Shown here one piece after another: positions 50,423 through 59,202 of a stretch of 64,000 nt of DNA. Both the position numbers and the translations under genes were made by a program. This DNA is from Oryzomonas sagensis. GTDB taxonomy: Bacteria > Desulfobacterota > Desulfuromonadia > Geobacterales > Pseudopelobacteraceae. The DNA lies in NCBI RefSeq assembly GCF_008802355.1, contig NZ_VZRA01000007.1, positions 1 to 64,000 of the forward strand. The letters run 5' to 3'. Each line of letters opens with the position of its first letter. Position 1 is the first letter of the stretch. Below the pieces are notes generated by a model that worked only from the letters and a program-made list of their open reading frames with translations, made no database searches and was not told the origin of the DNA.

Positions 50423-50800
50423 TCAGTCATTTACGATCTTGACGTAGTTGGCCATTTTATACGTTTCACTCATGATCATGGCAGGGGCATCACTTTTTAA
50501 GGAAACGGCGTCAACCAGCCTGACAAAGGAATCCGCATCGAGTTCATCGATCTTCATGCCCACGCCCACGTCTTCGCAGTGGATCGTACTCGCACGCACA
50601 TTGATGGAAGAATGGGGCGGGTGATAGATGGTAACGTCTAACGGCAAATCCAATGGCATGTCCGGTTTTACGGTACTTGATGTTCTGATATAGAATCCCT
50701 GTAAGCTCAAATTTTCAACAGTGCCCCATACGAGGTGATTGTTGTAAGAAATCGACGCACCATCAGAGAAAGCAACCCTGGTAAAGTTTCTGTTTTCCAT
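50423..50800 (-). CDS. PilZ domain protein, copy B
   Basis: 125 residues. RNFTR (residues 4-8) and NLSLQG (about 32-37) are the two c-di-GMP-binding motifs, followed by VTIYHPPHSSINVRAS and GVGMKIDELDADSF. It is a diverged paralogue of the plus-strand protein at 45152-45505, with an 8-residue insertion after the second motif. A consensus-like sigma-70 promoter (50887-50915) serves it separately from the TonB-like gene. Inference: a c-di-GMP receptor connected to surface or polysaccharide output; the partner is unknown. Confidence 0.9.
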   Translation of the reverse strand: MENRNFTRVAFSDGASISYNNHLVWGTVENLSLQGFYIRTSSTVKPDMPLDLPLDVTIYHPPHSSINVRASTIHCEDVGVGMKIDELDADSFVRLVDAVSLKSDAPAMIMSETYKMANYVKIVND

Positions 50801-50886
50801 TTTGCATTACCCCGAGGATTACGCAAAGATAGTTGTTTCCCACCAGACAGTACCCGGTGAAAAGGTTCTAAAACATATACAGGTAA

Positions 50887-50915
50887 ATAGTAAGCGCATA
50901 ATGCCTTCTTGTCAA
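50887..50915 (-). promoter_or_regulatory. Sigma-70 promoter of pilZ copy B
   Basis: Minus strand TTGACA (50910-50915, perfect) is followed after exactly 17 bp by TACTAT (50887-50892). The start would be near 50880, giving an ~80-nt leader. The -35 lies just beyond the stop codon of the upstream TonB-like gene. Confidence 0.75.
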
Positions 50916-50920
50916 AAAAC

Positions 50921-52807
50921 CTATTCAGAATACTCCTTCCAGACAAGACCGGATCCCGATTCGAATTTTGTTATACTGTCGCCATCTTCGATGCTGCCGG
51001 TAAAGGCGGCATCGTCATCCCAGAGTATCCCTTCCGGCATGAGTATTCTGGCCACGACCTCCTTTCCGCCAACGGCACGCGGGCGCACGATCTTTTTAAC
51101 CCGCTTTGCCGTTGCTTCATAGAGAATCAGTGAAAAGGAAGCGTCGCAATTGCCGCAATGCTCCTGCGAAAACGTATAGACCCCTTCCTTGGTCTTCTCG
51201 ATTACCGCCTCCCGGATGTCCGCGCGGGCTGTCACTATGACCGGAAAGACCGGTATCCCGTTACGGGACTCGGTACGGGTGAAGGGCCTGTCCCGCCTCG
51301 ATTTCTCGAATTTTTTGAAGGTAACCGTCAAAGGGGGATATTTTTTGCCGGAGATGACCAGCTTGAGGTCGCCCGTGACAATCGGGACCGGAATGCCTTT
51401 CGCTTCATGATTGGTCTGCATCTTGGCCAGTTGCCCCAACCAACTCTTCTCTGCCGCCAATCTGTTGTTTTCCTGAAGTATCCGGTCCATTTTCTGCTGC
51501 TCGACCTTGCGAAGCGCATCTTCGCGGCTTTTGCCGTCATGCGTCGCCTGTTCGCGGGCACGTTGCTCCTGACGGGCCTTTTCGCGGGCAAGCCGTTCGT
51601 TCTCTGCCCTGAGGAGTTCCGCCTCGCGTGCTTTTTGCTCCTGCTCTGCCGCCAGCCGAGCCCGCCGTTCCTGGGCAAACCGCTTCTGCTCGGCAAGTTC
51701 ACGGGCCTTGCGCTCCTGTTCTGCTGTGCGGAGTGCCTCTGCACGGCTCGTGCGGTCGCGTTCCGCCTGCTCGCGGGCCAACTGCTGCTGGCGGGCCTTC
51801 TCCCGGGCAAGACGTTCCTGCTCGACGCGTTCACGGGCCTTGCGTTCCAACTCCGCTGTGCGGAGCACCTCTTCACGGCTCGTGCGGTCGCGTTCCGCCT
51901 GCTCGCGGGCCAACTGCTGCTGGCGGGCCTTCTCCTGGGCAAGACGTTCCTGCTCGACGCGTTCACGGGCCTTGCGTTCCAGCTCCGCTGTGCGGAGCGC
52001 CTCTTCACGGCTCGTGCGGTCGCGTTCCGCCTGCTCGCGGGCCAACTGCTGCTGGCGGGCCTTCTCCCGGGCAAGCCGTTCCTGTTCTGCCGCCAGCCGG
52101 GTCCTCTGTTCCCGGGCAATGTTCTCCCGCTCCCGGCGTTCTTGCTCCTGGCGCTCCACTGCCAAGCGCACTGACGCCGCTTGCCGAACAGCTTCCTCCT
52201 CTGCCCTGCGCAACTCATCTTCGTGCAGAACGGCGAGGCGGGCCTTTTCCCGCTCGGCGTCGGGGGATTCACCGGCCGCGACCGGTTCTTGCGCCGGAGG
52301 TGCTTTATCGGTGACCGGTGTTTTGCGTGGCAAGGCCTGGGGCGATGCCGGGAGGGCTGCTGCCGGGCTTGTTGCCGCAGGAAGCGGGCTTTTGACGGCG
52401 AGATGTCCGACAGAAGGTGGAATGACCATCTCGGGGGGGGCGCTATCGTCGGCGGACGGGGAGGGAACGGCATCATCTGTCGTCGTTTGCTCCACTGCCT
52501 CTTCAGGGGCACCTGGGGCAGACGCCATGGTATCGGTGCCGGGCGGTGGATTCGAGGCGCTCGGTTGCAATGGCGGTGCATCATCCGAGGGCGCATCTCC
52601 GCCGCCGGGGAAGAAAAACGAGGAGAGCCGGAAAAAATCGACCTTTTCCGCGGTTGCAACTACCGGCAGTTGCATTATCGGCGCGATCATGGCGGCAAAC
52701 ATCAGGCTGTGCACGAACAGGGAGCCGAGAGCAGACCAGAACAGGAGCCTGCCGCATGCCTTTCTGCGCGCCAGTAGCAAGGCTCTATTTTCGTATGGAG
52801 CGTGCAA
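50921..52807 (-). CDS. TonB-like coiled-coil protein with tandem repeats
   Basis: 628 residues with a TTG start at 52807, supported by GGAGGG six nt upstream. One transmembrane helix near residues 23-46 follows a short basic cytoplasmic tail, as in TonB/TolA. A Pro/Ala/Ser-rich stretch (about 70-200) leads into a highly charged Arg/Glu/Ala/Gln coiled coil (about 200-470), built largely from three near-identical 44-residue units (ARQQQLAREQAERDRTSREE). The last ~155 residues form a globular domain with CGNC and a VVARILMPEGILW segment; I do not recognise it, and it lacks the usual TonB C-terminal motif. Likely a periplasm-spanning protein linking inner membrane to an outer partner. Confidence 0.75.
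   Translation of the reverse strand: MHAPYENRALLLARRKACGRLLFWSALGSLFVHSLMFAAMIAPIMQLPVVATAEKVDFFRLSSFFFPGGGDAPSDDAPPLQPSASNPPPGTDTMASAPGAPEEAVEQTTTDDAVPSPSADDSAPPEMVIPPSVGHLAVKSPLPAATSPAAALPASPQALPRKTPVTDKAPPAQEPVAAGESPDAEREKARLAVLHEDELRRAEEEAVRQAASVRLAVERQEQERRERENIAREQRTRLAAEQERLAREKARQQQLAREQAERDRTSREEALRTAELERKARERVEQERLAQEKARQQQLAREQAERDRTSREEVLRTAELERKARERVEQERLAREKARQQQLAREQAERDRTSRAEALRTAEQERKARELAEQKRFAQERRARLAAEQEQKAREAELLRAENERLAREKARQEQRAREQATHDGKSREDALRKVEQQKMDRILQENNRLAAEKSWLGQLAKMQTNHEAKGIPVPIVTGDLKLVISGKKYPPLTVTFKKFEKSRRDRPFTRTESRNGIPVFPVIVTARADIREAVIEKTKEGVYTFSQEHCGNCDASFSLILYEATAKRVKKIVRPRAVGGKEVVARILMPEGILWDDDAAFTGSIEDGDSITKFESGSGLVWKEYSE
51690..52095. repeat. Three tandem copies of a 132-bp coding repeat
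   Basis: Copies start at about 51751, 51883 and 52015 with an exact 132-bp period and few mismatches; a more diverged copy lies to the left. They encode the 44-residue coiled-coil units of the TonB-like protein. The period is a multiple of 3, so copy-number change would keep the frame. Confidence 0.85.
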
Positions 52808-52854
52808 AGATCACCCTCCGGCACACGTCGGGATGACGGCGAAAACGACAATGA

Positions 52855-52870
52855 CGCAACGTGGCAGCCA
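52855..52870 (-). promoter_or_regulatory. Possible sigma-54 promoter of the TonB-like gene
   Basis: TGGCTGCCACGTTGCG on the minus strand has TGGC and TTGC with the required 10-bp spacing between GG and GC, but the intermediate positions of the -24 element do not match. A start near 52844 would give a 37-nt leader to the TTG codon. Weaker than the site at 44903. Confidence 0.4.
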
Positions 52871-53004
52871 GGCCCGTTAAGCTTGGCGCCAACCCCTCCC
52901 CCGGGTTCGAGTGTGAAACGTTTGGAACTCAATGAGCGGGCACGTCTATCCGCTTCAAGTCTACAACAAAACATTCGCTCTCGGAGGCCCCACCCCAGGG
53001 AAAA

Positions 53005-54582
53005 TCATTTTTTAATTTCATCGATTACCGCAAGCTGCATGTGGGGGTACTTTTCAATCAGGTACTGATATTCCGGGCTGTTTTTTACAAAGATGCTGGC
53101 GACCTTGTCGGAATAAATCAGCTTCCACCCGGGCATTGCCTGGAGAAAGCGAGCAAGAACGGAATTGGTATCGAAGAAGAACCAACCGACGGCATATTTA
53201 TTGAGGACAGCCTCCCAACCGGGTTGTAACGTCGTGACCTTGAAGTATTCCTTCAAGATGCCGGCGGAGTGGTACATGTCGAGCCGTCCGTCGATGAAAA
53301 CCTTGTACCGGTCGGCAAGCATATAGATCGTCACATCGCCGAACTCATCATTGTTGAAGACGTTGCCGGTGACGCGCTCCCTCTTCAAAAACTCCAGGGC
53401 GGCAACCGGCTTGATCGTGGGGTCGAAACGGTAGGATATTTTGCCGGAAACGATAAAGAACGTTACCGCCAGCGTTACCAGAACCGGCCACAGCCCCCCT
53501 CGCGCCAGCGCATCAACCGAGGCAACGGTAGCCTCACGCCTGCGGAAAAAACGGGTAATCCGGGGGAAACAGCGCTCCAGATCGTCAGTATCGAGATGGC
53601 GGGTAATGATTGGCAGAAAAACCATCGCAAAAAGCGGGGTATATCGTACGGAATAAAGGGCCATATTCAGAAAAAACAAGATCAGAATCAGGTGTACCGG
53701 CGGCATGCGACGACGGCTGGCAACGAGAACGGCAACCATGATAAAGAGGAGGTATTTGAGCATCTGCGGTTCGTGAAAGTTTGGCGACAGAAACTCCTGG
53801 ACACTGTCCATGAGCGTCTTGTCCATGGCCAATTGAAAGGGGAACAGGAAGATTTTGTAACCGAGGGGGTTGAGCAGTGCAGCGACGAGCGACCCGCCCA
53901 GAATCTTCAATAAGATGGCGACCCGTTGCCTGGCCCAGGCATCCCATGCCGAACGGTCGATGAAAGAGAGGGACAGGTTCCCGGCAAGATAGAGGCAAAT
54001 CAAAAAAATGCCGACGATATACCCGCCATGCAGGTTGACCCAGAGGACCATGCTCGCGGGGAGCAGCCATGCCCGTATCCTCTCTCCATCCTGCAGTTTC
54101 TCCAGGGCGATATACCAGGAGATCATGAAGAACAGAGAAAAAATATGCGGCCGGGCGAGCCAGTGTACCTTGGCGGCAGCAATGAACAGGAGAAGGACGG
54201 CTGACGAGAGGAGTATGCCTGCGCCACGGTCGCGGAGCATTCGGAAAAACAACAGGTTGGTGACGGCAATCACCAGTGAGAAGAGAAGCACGACCCCGGG
54301 CAACCCCGCCACGTGATGGCAGAGGGCCATAATGATCTCGGCGAGCCATTCGTGGGCGGTCCACGGGAGTTGCGGCCAAATATACGAGAATGGGTCAAGG
54401 TGCAGGATGGTGCCGCTCTTCAACATCAGTTCGCCTGCCCTGACATGGTAGCCGGTGTCCCCGTCACCGAGCATCCGCATGCCGGCAAAGACGGCGGTAT
54501 ACAGCAGTACGGCGCCGAACAGGACATCGGAGATACGGGGGATCAGGTACTGGCGCGCCTTGAGGAGAGACTTCATCGTCAT
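53005..54582 (-). CDS. Polytopic membrane protein, GT-C-like
   Basis: 525 residues with about 10-11 transmembrane segments. A DGDTGYHVRAGELM motif after the first helix (about 36-49) has the acidic residues expected in the first periplasmic loop of GT-C glycosyltransferases, and WTAHEWLAEII follows. The final ~120 residues are soluble and periplasmic (VTGNVFNNDEFGDV; FIDGRLDMYHS). Family knowledge: GT-C enzymes use polyprenyl-phosphate sugars. The gene overlaps the next upstream membrane-protein gene by 4 bp. Transferase activity is inferred from topology and motif only. Confidence 0.65.
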   Translation of the reverse strand: MTMKSLLKARQYLIPRISDVLFGAVLLYTAVFAGMRMLGDGDTGYHVRAGELMLKSGTILHLDPFSYIWPQLPWTAHEWLAEIIMALCHHVAGLPGVVLLFSLVIAVTNLLFFRMLRDRGAGILLSSAVLLLFIAAAKVHWLARPHIFSLFFMISWYIALEKLQDGERIRAWLLPASMVLWVNLHGGYIVGIFLICLYLAGNLSLSFIDRSAWDAWARQRVAILLKILGGSLVAALLNPLGYKIFLFPFQLAMDKTLMDSVQEFLSPNFHEPQMLKYLLFIMVAVLVASRRRMPPVHLILILFFLNMALYSVRYTPLFAMVFLPIITRHLDTDDLERCFPRITRFFRRREATVASVDALARGGLWPVLVTLAVTFFIVSGKISYRFDPTIKPVAALEFLKRERVTGNVFNNDEFGDVTIYMLADRYKVFIDGRLDMYHSAGILKEYFKVTTLQPGWEAVLNKYAVGWFFFDTNSVLARFLQAMPGWKLIYSDKVASIFVKNSPEYQYLIEKYPHMQLAVIDEIKK

Positions 54583-56135
54583 GGCACGCTCCCCCCGAAG
54601 GTCAAGGGAAGTTTCGGATACAGGCGGTTCACCAGGAGAATGTCGCCGGAAGCGACATACGTTTTCGGGAGCACGACATCCACCCGGATGCCGGATAAAT
54701 CGGAGGTATCCACGGCCCGTTTGTGCTCTCGGTCCGTATAGACCAGCGTAGCGAACCGTTTGATTTCCCGGGGCAGTTCTATCGTCTTCATACGGAAGGT
54801 CTGCCGACGTTTCCCGCCGAGGAACTCCCGGACCTGCCCATCCGGCGCCACCGTGTACTCGGCCTCATAGGCGGTATATTCCGGGAGGTAGTACATCACA
54901 TGCCTGAACCCATAAAATACGTACCCTCCAACGAACAACGCCGTGGTCGCCGGATCGAACGTACTCAGATGCTTGAGCATGAGGGCCAGGTCCCGGTCAT
55001 GCTTGCGGATGACAGGCGCTGAAATCGGATAGGTGGAAAAAAGAAACAGGTAGAGGTTGACGGTGACGAGAACCACGGCAATGATGAGATTCCAGTTCCA
55101 CGCCAGCAAGGGCGACAGCTCCCGGTGGAGAAACTCCACCCCCTTGGGCAGCAGGATATACAGGGGAGGTGTGAAGACCAGGGCATAGCCGGGGTTTGCG
55201 GGGTGGATAAAGATCAATAGGTAGAAAAGGAAAGCCGGGGCGATCCAGATGGTGAAAAAGAGCTGCTTCTCTTTGTCGATCTGCCCTACCCGCCCCCGGC
55301 GCAGCATGATATACCCGCAAAAGGGAAGGACCACGACCCCGGCGCCAATACCGCACGTGGTAAAATTGAGCAGGGTGTAGGCATACACCAGGAGCATCCC
55401 CGCCCCCTGTTCGAAGACACTGTTGTGCCCTGTGTTGAAATGCCAGAGTTCCCGGAATGCGGAACCGTATGCCGCCCAGCCGCCGGTGGCGTGGATCATC
55501 GGCACAAACCAGGCAAGGGCGACGCAACTGAACGTAATTCCCCCAAGCAGCAGCAAGCGTAGCGGCAACCGCCGACAAGAATAGATCACCAATGGGAGAA
55601 GAAAGACCGGGGTATTCTGTCTCACCCCTCCCGAGAGCGCGAGGATAATGGCGAGCGCTAGCCAGGCCCCATACTTTTTCTCGGCAATAATCTTCCAGCA
55701 GAGGTAGGCGATTGCCGCACTGAAAAAACTTTCCAGGCCGTAATTCAAGGCGACCGCGCCATGAAACCAGAGATTGGGGCTGGTAATGGCCAGGATAGCC
55801 GCAAGGAGCGCACAGCGTACACCGAACATATCCCGGGCCAAGAGATAGACCACGACCACACATCCGGCGGTAAACAGCACGCTGAGGGTTACGAACACCC
55901 GATTCGGATCATCGACGACCGGGCGAACCAGGCGCCCCAGCAGGATGTAGAGGAAATAGCCGGGGGGATGGGGCTGGTGGAGACGGATGTCGTAGTGATC
56001 GAGCGCCAGGGCATACTGCACCGAATCGATATGATACAGGAGGCGGCCGGCAAAGGGGATACGGGTCAGAACCGTTACGAAGAACAACAGCAAGGGAACC
56101 ATCGGCTCCAGTTTGTTGGTGCTAAACAGCTTCAT
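54579..56135 (-). CDS. ArnT/GT39-like membrane glycosyltransferase
   Basis: 518 residues with about 11-12 transmembrane helices. The first loop carries YHIDSVQYALALDHYD (about 35-50), with Asp in the position typical for GT-C catalytic residues, followed by HPPGYFLYILLGRL. Later segments include GGVRQNTPVFLLPL. The C-terminal ~100 residues are soluble (YTDREHKRAVDTS). Such proteins add a sugar from a lipid carrier to lipid A, protein or glycan at the periplasmic face. The nearby DPM1-like enzyme could make the donor. Substrate unknown. Confidence 0.75.
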   Translation of the reverse strand: MKLFSTNKLEPMVPLLLFFVTVLTRIPFAGRLLYHIDSVQYALALDHYDIRLHQPHPPGYFLYILLGRLVRPVVDDPNRVFVTLSVLFTAGCVVVVYLLARDMFGVRCALLAAILAITSPNLWFHGAVALNYGLESFFSAAIAYLCWKIIAEKKYGAWLALAIILALSGGVRQNTPVFLLPLVIYSCRRLPLRLLLLGGITFSCVALAWFVPMIHATGGWAAYGSAFRELWHFNTGHNSVFEQGAGMLLVYAYTLLNFTTCGIGAGVVVLPFCGYIMLRRGRVGQIDKEKQLFFTIWIAPAFLFYLLIFIHPANPGYALVFTPPLYILLPKGVEFLHRELSPLLAWNWNLIIAVVLVTVNLYLFLFSTYPISAPVIRKHDRDLALMLKHLSTFDPATTALFVGGYVFYGFRHVMYYLPEYTAYEAEYTVAPDGQVREFLGGKRRQTFRMKTIELPREIKRFATLVYTDREHKRAVDTSDLSGIRVDVVLPKTYVASGDILLVNRLYPKLPLTFGGSVP

Positions 56136-56156
56136 GCAGGCTCCGCAAACAGGGCA

Positions 56157-56498
56157 TCACAGGATTTCAATCGTCTCACCGATGGCAAGACCGATGCCGG
56201 CCAGCGTACCGGCCGGCAGTTCGATGACCGATGCCGCACGGCGATAGATCGGGGAGATCCGGTTTGGCGGCAGAGAGGGGATCTGGGCAACCACCCGGTT
56301 GTCCCCATCCAGGAAAACGGCATCGATAGTGAACCTCATGCCGATGGTGTGGATGCCTTTGCACGGTTTTATCCAGAGCGCCTCCCCGGAATCGAGCGAT
56401 TTCCTCCCCAAGAGCCCCTTCATCCGCGCAAAAAGCGAATGGGCCACATGAATGGTTCCGGCCAGCTCCCGTGCCGGCCCTGCGACGATCGCCCGCAT
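56157..56498 (-). CDS. DUF192 family protein
   Basis: 113 residues. ARMKGLLGRKSLDSGEALW, KGIHTIGMRFTIDAVFLDGD and an IELPAGTLAGIGLAIGE end match the DUF192 core, a small beta-rich fold of unknown function often found near type II secretion and Tad genes. Its ATG follows directly on the stop of the outer-membrane gene (TAGATG), so translation is probably coupled. No signal peptide, unlike some members. Confidence 0.85.
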   Translation of the reverse strand: MRAIVAGPARELAGTIHVAHSLFARMKGLLGRKSLDSGEALWIKPCKGIHTIGMRFTIDAVFLDGDNRVVAQIPSLPPNRISPIYRRAASVIELPAGTLAGIGLAIGETIEIL

Positions 56499-57116
56499 CT
56501 AACGCCAGAAGGTTTCGGGCAGGAACATGCGGAGGCCAAAAGTCCCCTGTACCCAGTACGGATCGTATTCACCCACCTTGGTCGATCCGCTCAAAATGTC
56601 GCCGGAAATCGTCCGCACCGCACGGGCCTCGGCGGTCAGGGCGATCCCCTTGGTCAAAAACCAGTCGACCCCGGCACTGACATGCCCCCCGTAGGTCCAG
56701 TCCAGGTCATAATCGTTGCCGCTCACATGCTTCAGGCTGCCCTTGATGAAATCAGCACCGGCGCCGATGTAGGGCACCACCCTGCCATTGGGGATGAGCC
56801 GGCATTGCAGGCCGAGGCCGATATCGGTAAGCGTCGCTTCATACGCCTTGATCCCGCCCTTTGTCACATCCAGTTTGGGCAAATGGGTAACGTCCACCTC
56901 GGCCGCCACATAGTCGCCGAAACCGTAGAGCAGTCCCCCTCCCCCGGCAAACCCGGTCTTTGTCCTGGATGTGCCGTTGATGAAATCGTCCTTCACGGGG
57001 GTGGCGAATCCGAGCTTGCCGGTAAATCCCAGCCGGTTGGCGATGGTGTCGGCCATGGCGGTGGAGGCGAAAAGTACAAGCACGGAAACGGCAATTGCAT
57101 TGAAAACCTTATGCAT
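56499..57116 (-). CDS. Outer-membrane beta-barrel protein (OmpA/OmpW-like)
   Basis: 205 residues with GGAGG before the ATG and a signal peptide ending AMA-DT (residues 20-24). The mature part alternates in beta-strand fashion (GLLYGFGDYVAAEVDVTHL; RLIPNGRVVPYIGAGADFI) and ends LPETFWR, so the terminal aromatic is third from the end rather than last. This corresponds to 8-stranded barrels of the Ail/OmpW kind. Its place at the end of the Tad genes suggests an accessory role in the outer membrane, which is inference. Confidence 0.8.
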   Translation of the reverse strand: MHKVFNAIAVSVLVLFASTAMADTIANRLGFTGKLGFATPVKDDFINGTSRTKTGFAGGGGLLYGFGDYVAAEVDVTHLPKLDVTKGGIKAYEATLTDIGLGLQCRLIPNGRVVPYIGAGADFIKGSLKHVSGNDYDLDWTYGGHVSAGVDWFLTKGIALTAEARAVRTISGDILSGSTKVGEYDPYWVQGTFGLRMFLPETFWR

Positions 57117-57136
57117 AGTGATCCTCCAGAGAGATA

Positions 57137-58024
57137 TTACTGCCGCAAAATTGTTGCCGACGCCGTTTGCCCCGCACTATCCAACACGGAAACCGTCACC
57201 GTTTCAGGCCAAAGAGATGCGTCAACAAGTGTTGCCGTCAGGGTTGTGCTGCCGGAAAGGCTCACCGTAACGCGTGCCGTATTACTGGAATTGGGATTGG
57301 TGTACGGAGGAGTCCCCCCGGATATGGCAAACGTCCTCGTTGCCCCCACACCATCGGCGGCGGCAAAAGATAAGCGTGAAGGGGTCAGTGACAAAGCGGG
57401 GTTCGACGTTAGCGAGTAGCTTCGGCCCACGTAGGCCGTCACCGGCACCGCATCATTCGTTACAGCCTTAAAAACGACCGTGACGGCAGTGAAAGAGCCG
57501 ACGGGAGGAGAGGTAATATTCGTTGCGACATTAAATATTCCCATTCCGGCTGAATCGGTGGTAATCGTTTGTTGAGTCGGTTCGGGGTTTGGCGCTGTAG
57601 TCGTTCCCCCTATCGTCGTCGGCACCAAAAAGTCAATAATCACATCATTTGGATTAAGAGTCGTGATGCTGTAAACGTACATGGTAACCGGCACTCCCGC
57701 CCGTGAAGTGCCCTTGGCATCGGTCAGCTTGAACGGAATTGGTTGCAGGACCGATACACTCGGGACAACAGCGGGGTCTATGGTACGTGCAAAATCACTG
57801 AGCATATTTGTTTGTGATCCGGGTTGTGCACTTGCAGCATCAGTAAACATGATGACACCTGCGGAGCTGGTCCCAGTCCCGCTTCCCGAACCCGACCCGG
57901 TAGTGCCTGTCGAAAACTGATCGCTTGCCGAACTGTTCGTACCCGTATTCGAGCCGCCGCAACCTGCCAACGCCAGTAAAGACACCAGCAGAATGCATGG
58001 GAATAGCCGTTTCAGGTATCTCAT
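57137..58024 (-). CDS. Lipoprotein with Ig-like domains
   Basis: 295 residues from MRYLKRLFPCILL; AGGAGGGG lies before this ATG, and the longer in-frame start has no site. The lipobox LALAGC (Cys about residue 20) is clear, followed by a Gly/Ser-rich linker. Residues about 70-200 resemble a bacterial Ig-like (Big_1-type) fold (PFKLTDAKGTSRAGVPVTMY; TITTDSAGMGIFNV). The C-terminal ~85 residues (SFAAADGVGATRTFAISGG; SVLDSAGQTASATI) are a second beta-sandwich. The family is common in Geobacterales; function unknown. The position between Tad genes and the barrel suggests a surface adhesin or fibre-associated part. Confidence 0.78.
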   Translation of the reverse strand: MRYLKRLFPCILLVSLLALAGCGGSNTGTNSSASDQFSTGTTGSGSGSGTGTSSAGVIMFTDAASAQPGSQTNMLSDFARTIDPAVVPSVSVLQPIPFKLTDAKGTSRAGVPVTMYVYSITTLNPNDVIIDFLVPTTIGGTTTAPNPEPTQQTITTDSAGMGIFNVATNITSPPVGSFTAVTVVFKAVTNDAVPVTAYVGRSYSLTSNPALSLTPSRLSFAAADGVGATRTFAISGGTPPYTNPNSSNTARVTVSLSGSTTLTATLVDASLWPETVTVSVLDSAGQTASATILRQ

Positions 58025-58172
58025 ATGAAATCCCCTCCTGAGGTTCGAGTATAAATCCAGAAGAAATCGCTCTATGAACAGCGCAACGGACAGCGGTCCG
58101 GAAAGGTTCCTTGACAAGCCCTGGGCGGGTCGCCGGATGCCGGCAGCGACGAACCGTCCAGGGGATGAAAAA

Positions 58173-58256
58173 CTATTTCTTGCCCATCTTTACGTACAGT
58201 AGCGCCAGTTCCACGGCAATGACCAACAGTAGAATGGTATTGATATCCGGTCTCAT
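58173..58256 (-). CDS. 27-residue single-span membrane peptide
   Basis: A short frame from ATG 58256 to TAG 58173 with AAGGGGG eight nt upstream. The peptide has a hydrophobic run (ILLLVIAVELALLYV) between an acidic-containing start and a KMGKK tail. It lies 22 nt after tadC and before the Ig-like lipoprotein. No family is recognised. Its ribosome site, gene spacing and membrane-like composition argue that it is real. Confidence 0.55.
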   Translation of the reverse strand: MRPDINTILLLVIAVELALLYVKMGKK

Positions 58257-58278
58257 GTGCATGCCCCCTTTCTGCGGA

Positions 58279-59193
58279 TTATTTGAAGATCTGGCCGATC
58301 TTGATGATAGCCGGCCCCAACATCACGATAAGCAGTGCGGGGAAGATGAAAAAAACGAGCGGGAAGAGCATTTTGACGGCGGTTTTTGCCGCAGCCTCCT
58401 CCGCGATCTGACGCCGCCTGACCCGGAGCGAGTCGGAATGAATCCGCAACGCCTGGCTGAGGCTGGTGCCGAATCGTTCCGTCTGGATCAACATGGTCAC
58501 GAATGCCCTCAGATCATCCTCGTCCGTCCGTTCAGCCATGTCGCGCAGGGATTCCGGCCGGGACTTGCCGGCCCTGGTTTCCATGGCGGAGACATTCATT
58601 TCCTCGGCCAGCGGGTTCCCCTTGAACTGCGGGTTCTCGCAGGCGCGCAGCATTGCTGCGTCAATGCTCATACCCGCTTCGACACAGATGGTCAGGAGAT
58701 CGAGGATATCCGGCAGCGTCTGAAAAATGAGCAGTTTGCGTATCCGAGCCCTTCTCTGCACATAGAAACTCGGCAGGAGAAAGCCGATTATGGCCAGAGC
58801 CAGCGTGACCAGCAGCATCTCCGGGTCGGCGACCTTGCCGGTCGGCGCCGTCACGAGTGTCATGAACAGGATGGGGAAAAGCAGGGTAAAGAGGACCTTG
58901 CAGCCAAAAAAGACAACCAGGCTCGACTTGCGATAACCTGCCGACACGAGCAACTTTTCGTATTTGGAACGATCCCTCCCCTCTTGGGGGAGAACCGCCC
59001 CGAGGCGGGAGAGAAACCGGCTCAAGGGCGTTGGTTTGGCAATGAGTGTGGGGGCTTCAAACGACAGGGGCGTGACGACCAGTTTCGAAAGCCGCTCCTT
59101 GACGATCATGCGCCGAGAGACGTACCAATACAGAACGGCAGCGGTAATGAGGGCTATGGAGACAAAAACTGATCCGACGATCAACGTTATCAT
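58279..59193 (-). CDS. tadC: Tad secretion inner-membrane protein TadC
   Basis: 304 residues. One N-terminal helix, then a soluble region and a second membrane part, with the type II secretion F (T2SSF) domain around residues 165-290: LPDILDLLTICVEAGMSIDAA, PLAEEMNVSAMETRAGKSRPE and LSQALRIHSDSLRVRRR. TadB and TadC together form the membrane platform of the Tad machine. It follows tadB by 9 nt. AGGAT before the ATG. Confidence 0.88.
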   Translation of the reverse strand: MITLIVGSVFVSIALITAAVLYWYVSRRMIVKERLSKLVVTPLSFEAPTLIAKPTPLSRFLSRLGAVLPQEGRDRSKYEKLLVSAGYRKSSLVVFFGCKVLFTLLFPILFMTLVTAPTGKVADPEMLLVTLALAIIGFLLPSFYVQRRARIRKLLIFQTLPDILDLLTICVEAGMSIDAAMLRACENPQFKGNPLAEEMNVSAMETRAGKSRPESLRDMAERTDEDDLRAFVTMLIQTERFGTSLSQALRIHSDSLRVRRRQIAEEAAAKTAVKMLFPLVFFIFPALLIVMLGPAIIKIGQIFK

Positions 59194-59202
59194 GGCGCCA
59201 TC

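Noticed and set aside
51690-52095. Regular repeats as a possible CRISPR array
   Set aside because: The 132-bp units are contiguous, without spacers, and lie in frame within a coding sequence.
51708-52880. 390- and 338-residue plus-strand frames, and a 443-residue alternative minus frame, across the repeat region
   Set aside because: They are by-products of GC-rich repetitive codons of the TonB-like gene; their Ser/Arg/Ala-rich sequences show no fold and no ribosome site.
55761-57419. 552-residue plus-strand open frame
   Set aside because: It spans four minus-strand genes with strong evidence (membrane protein, DUF192, barrel, lipoprotein) and crosses their intergenic signals.
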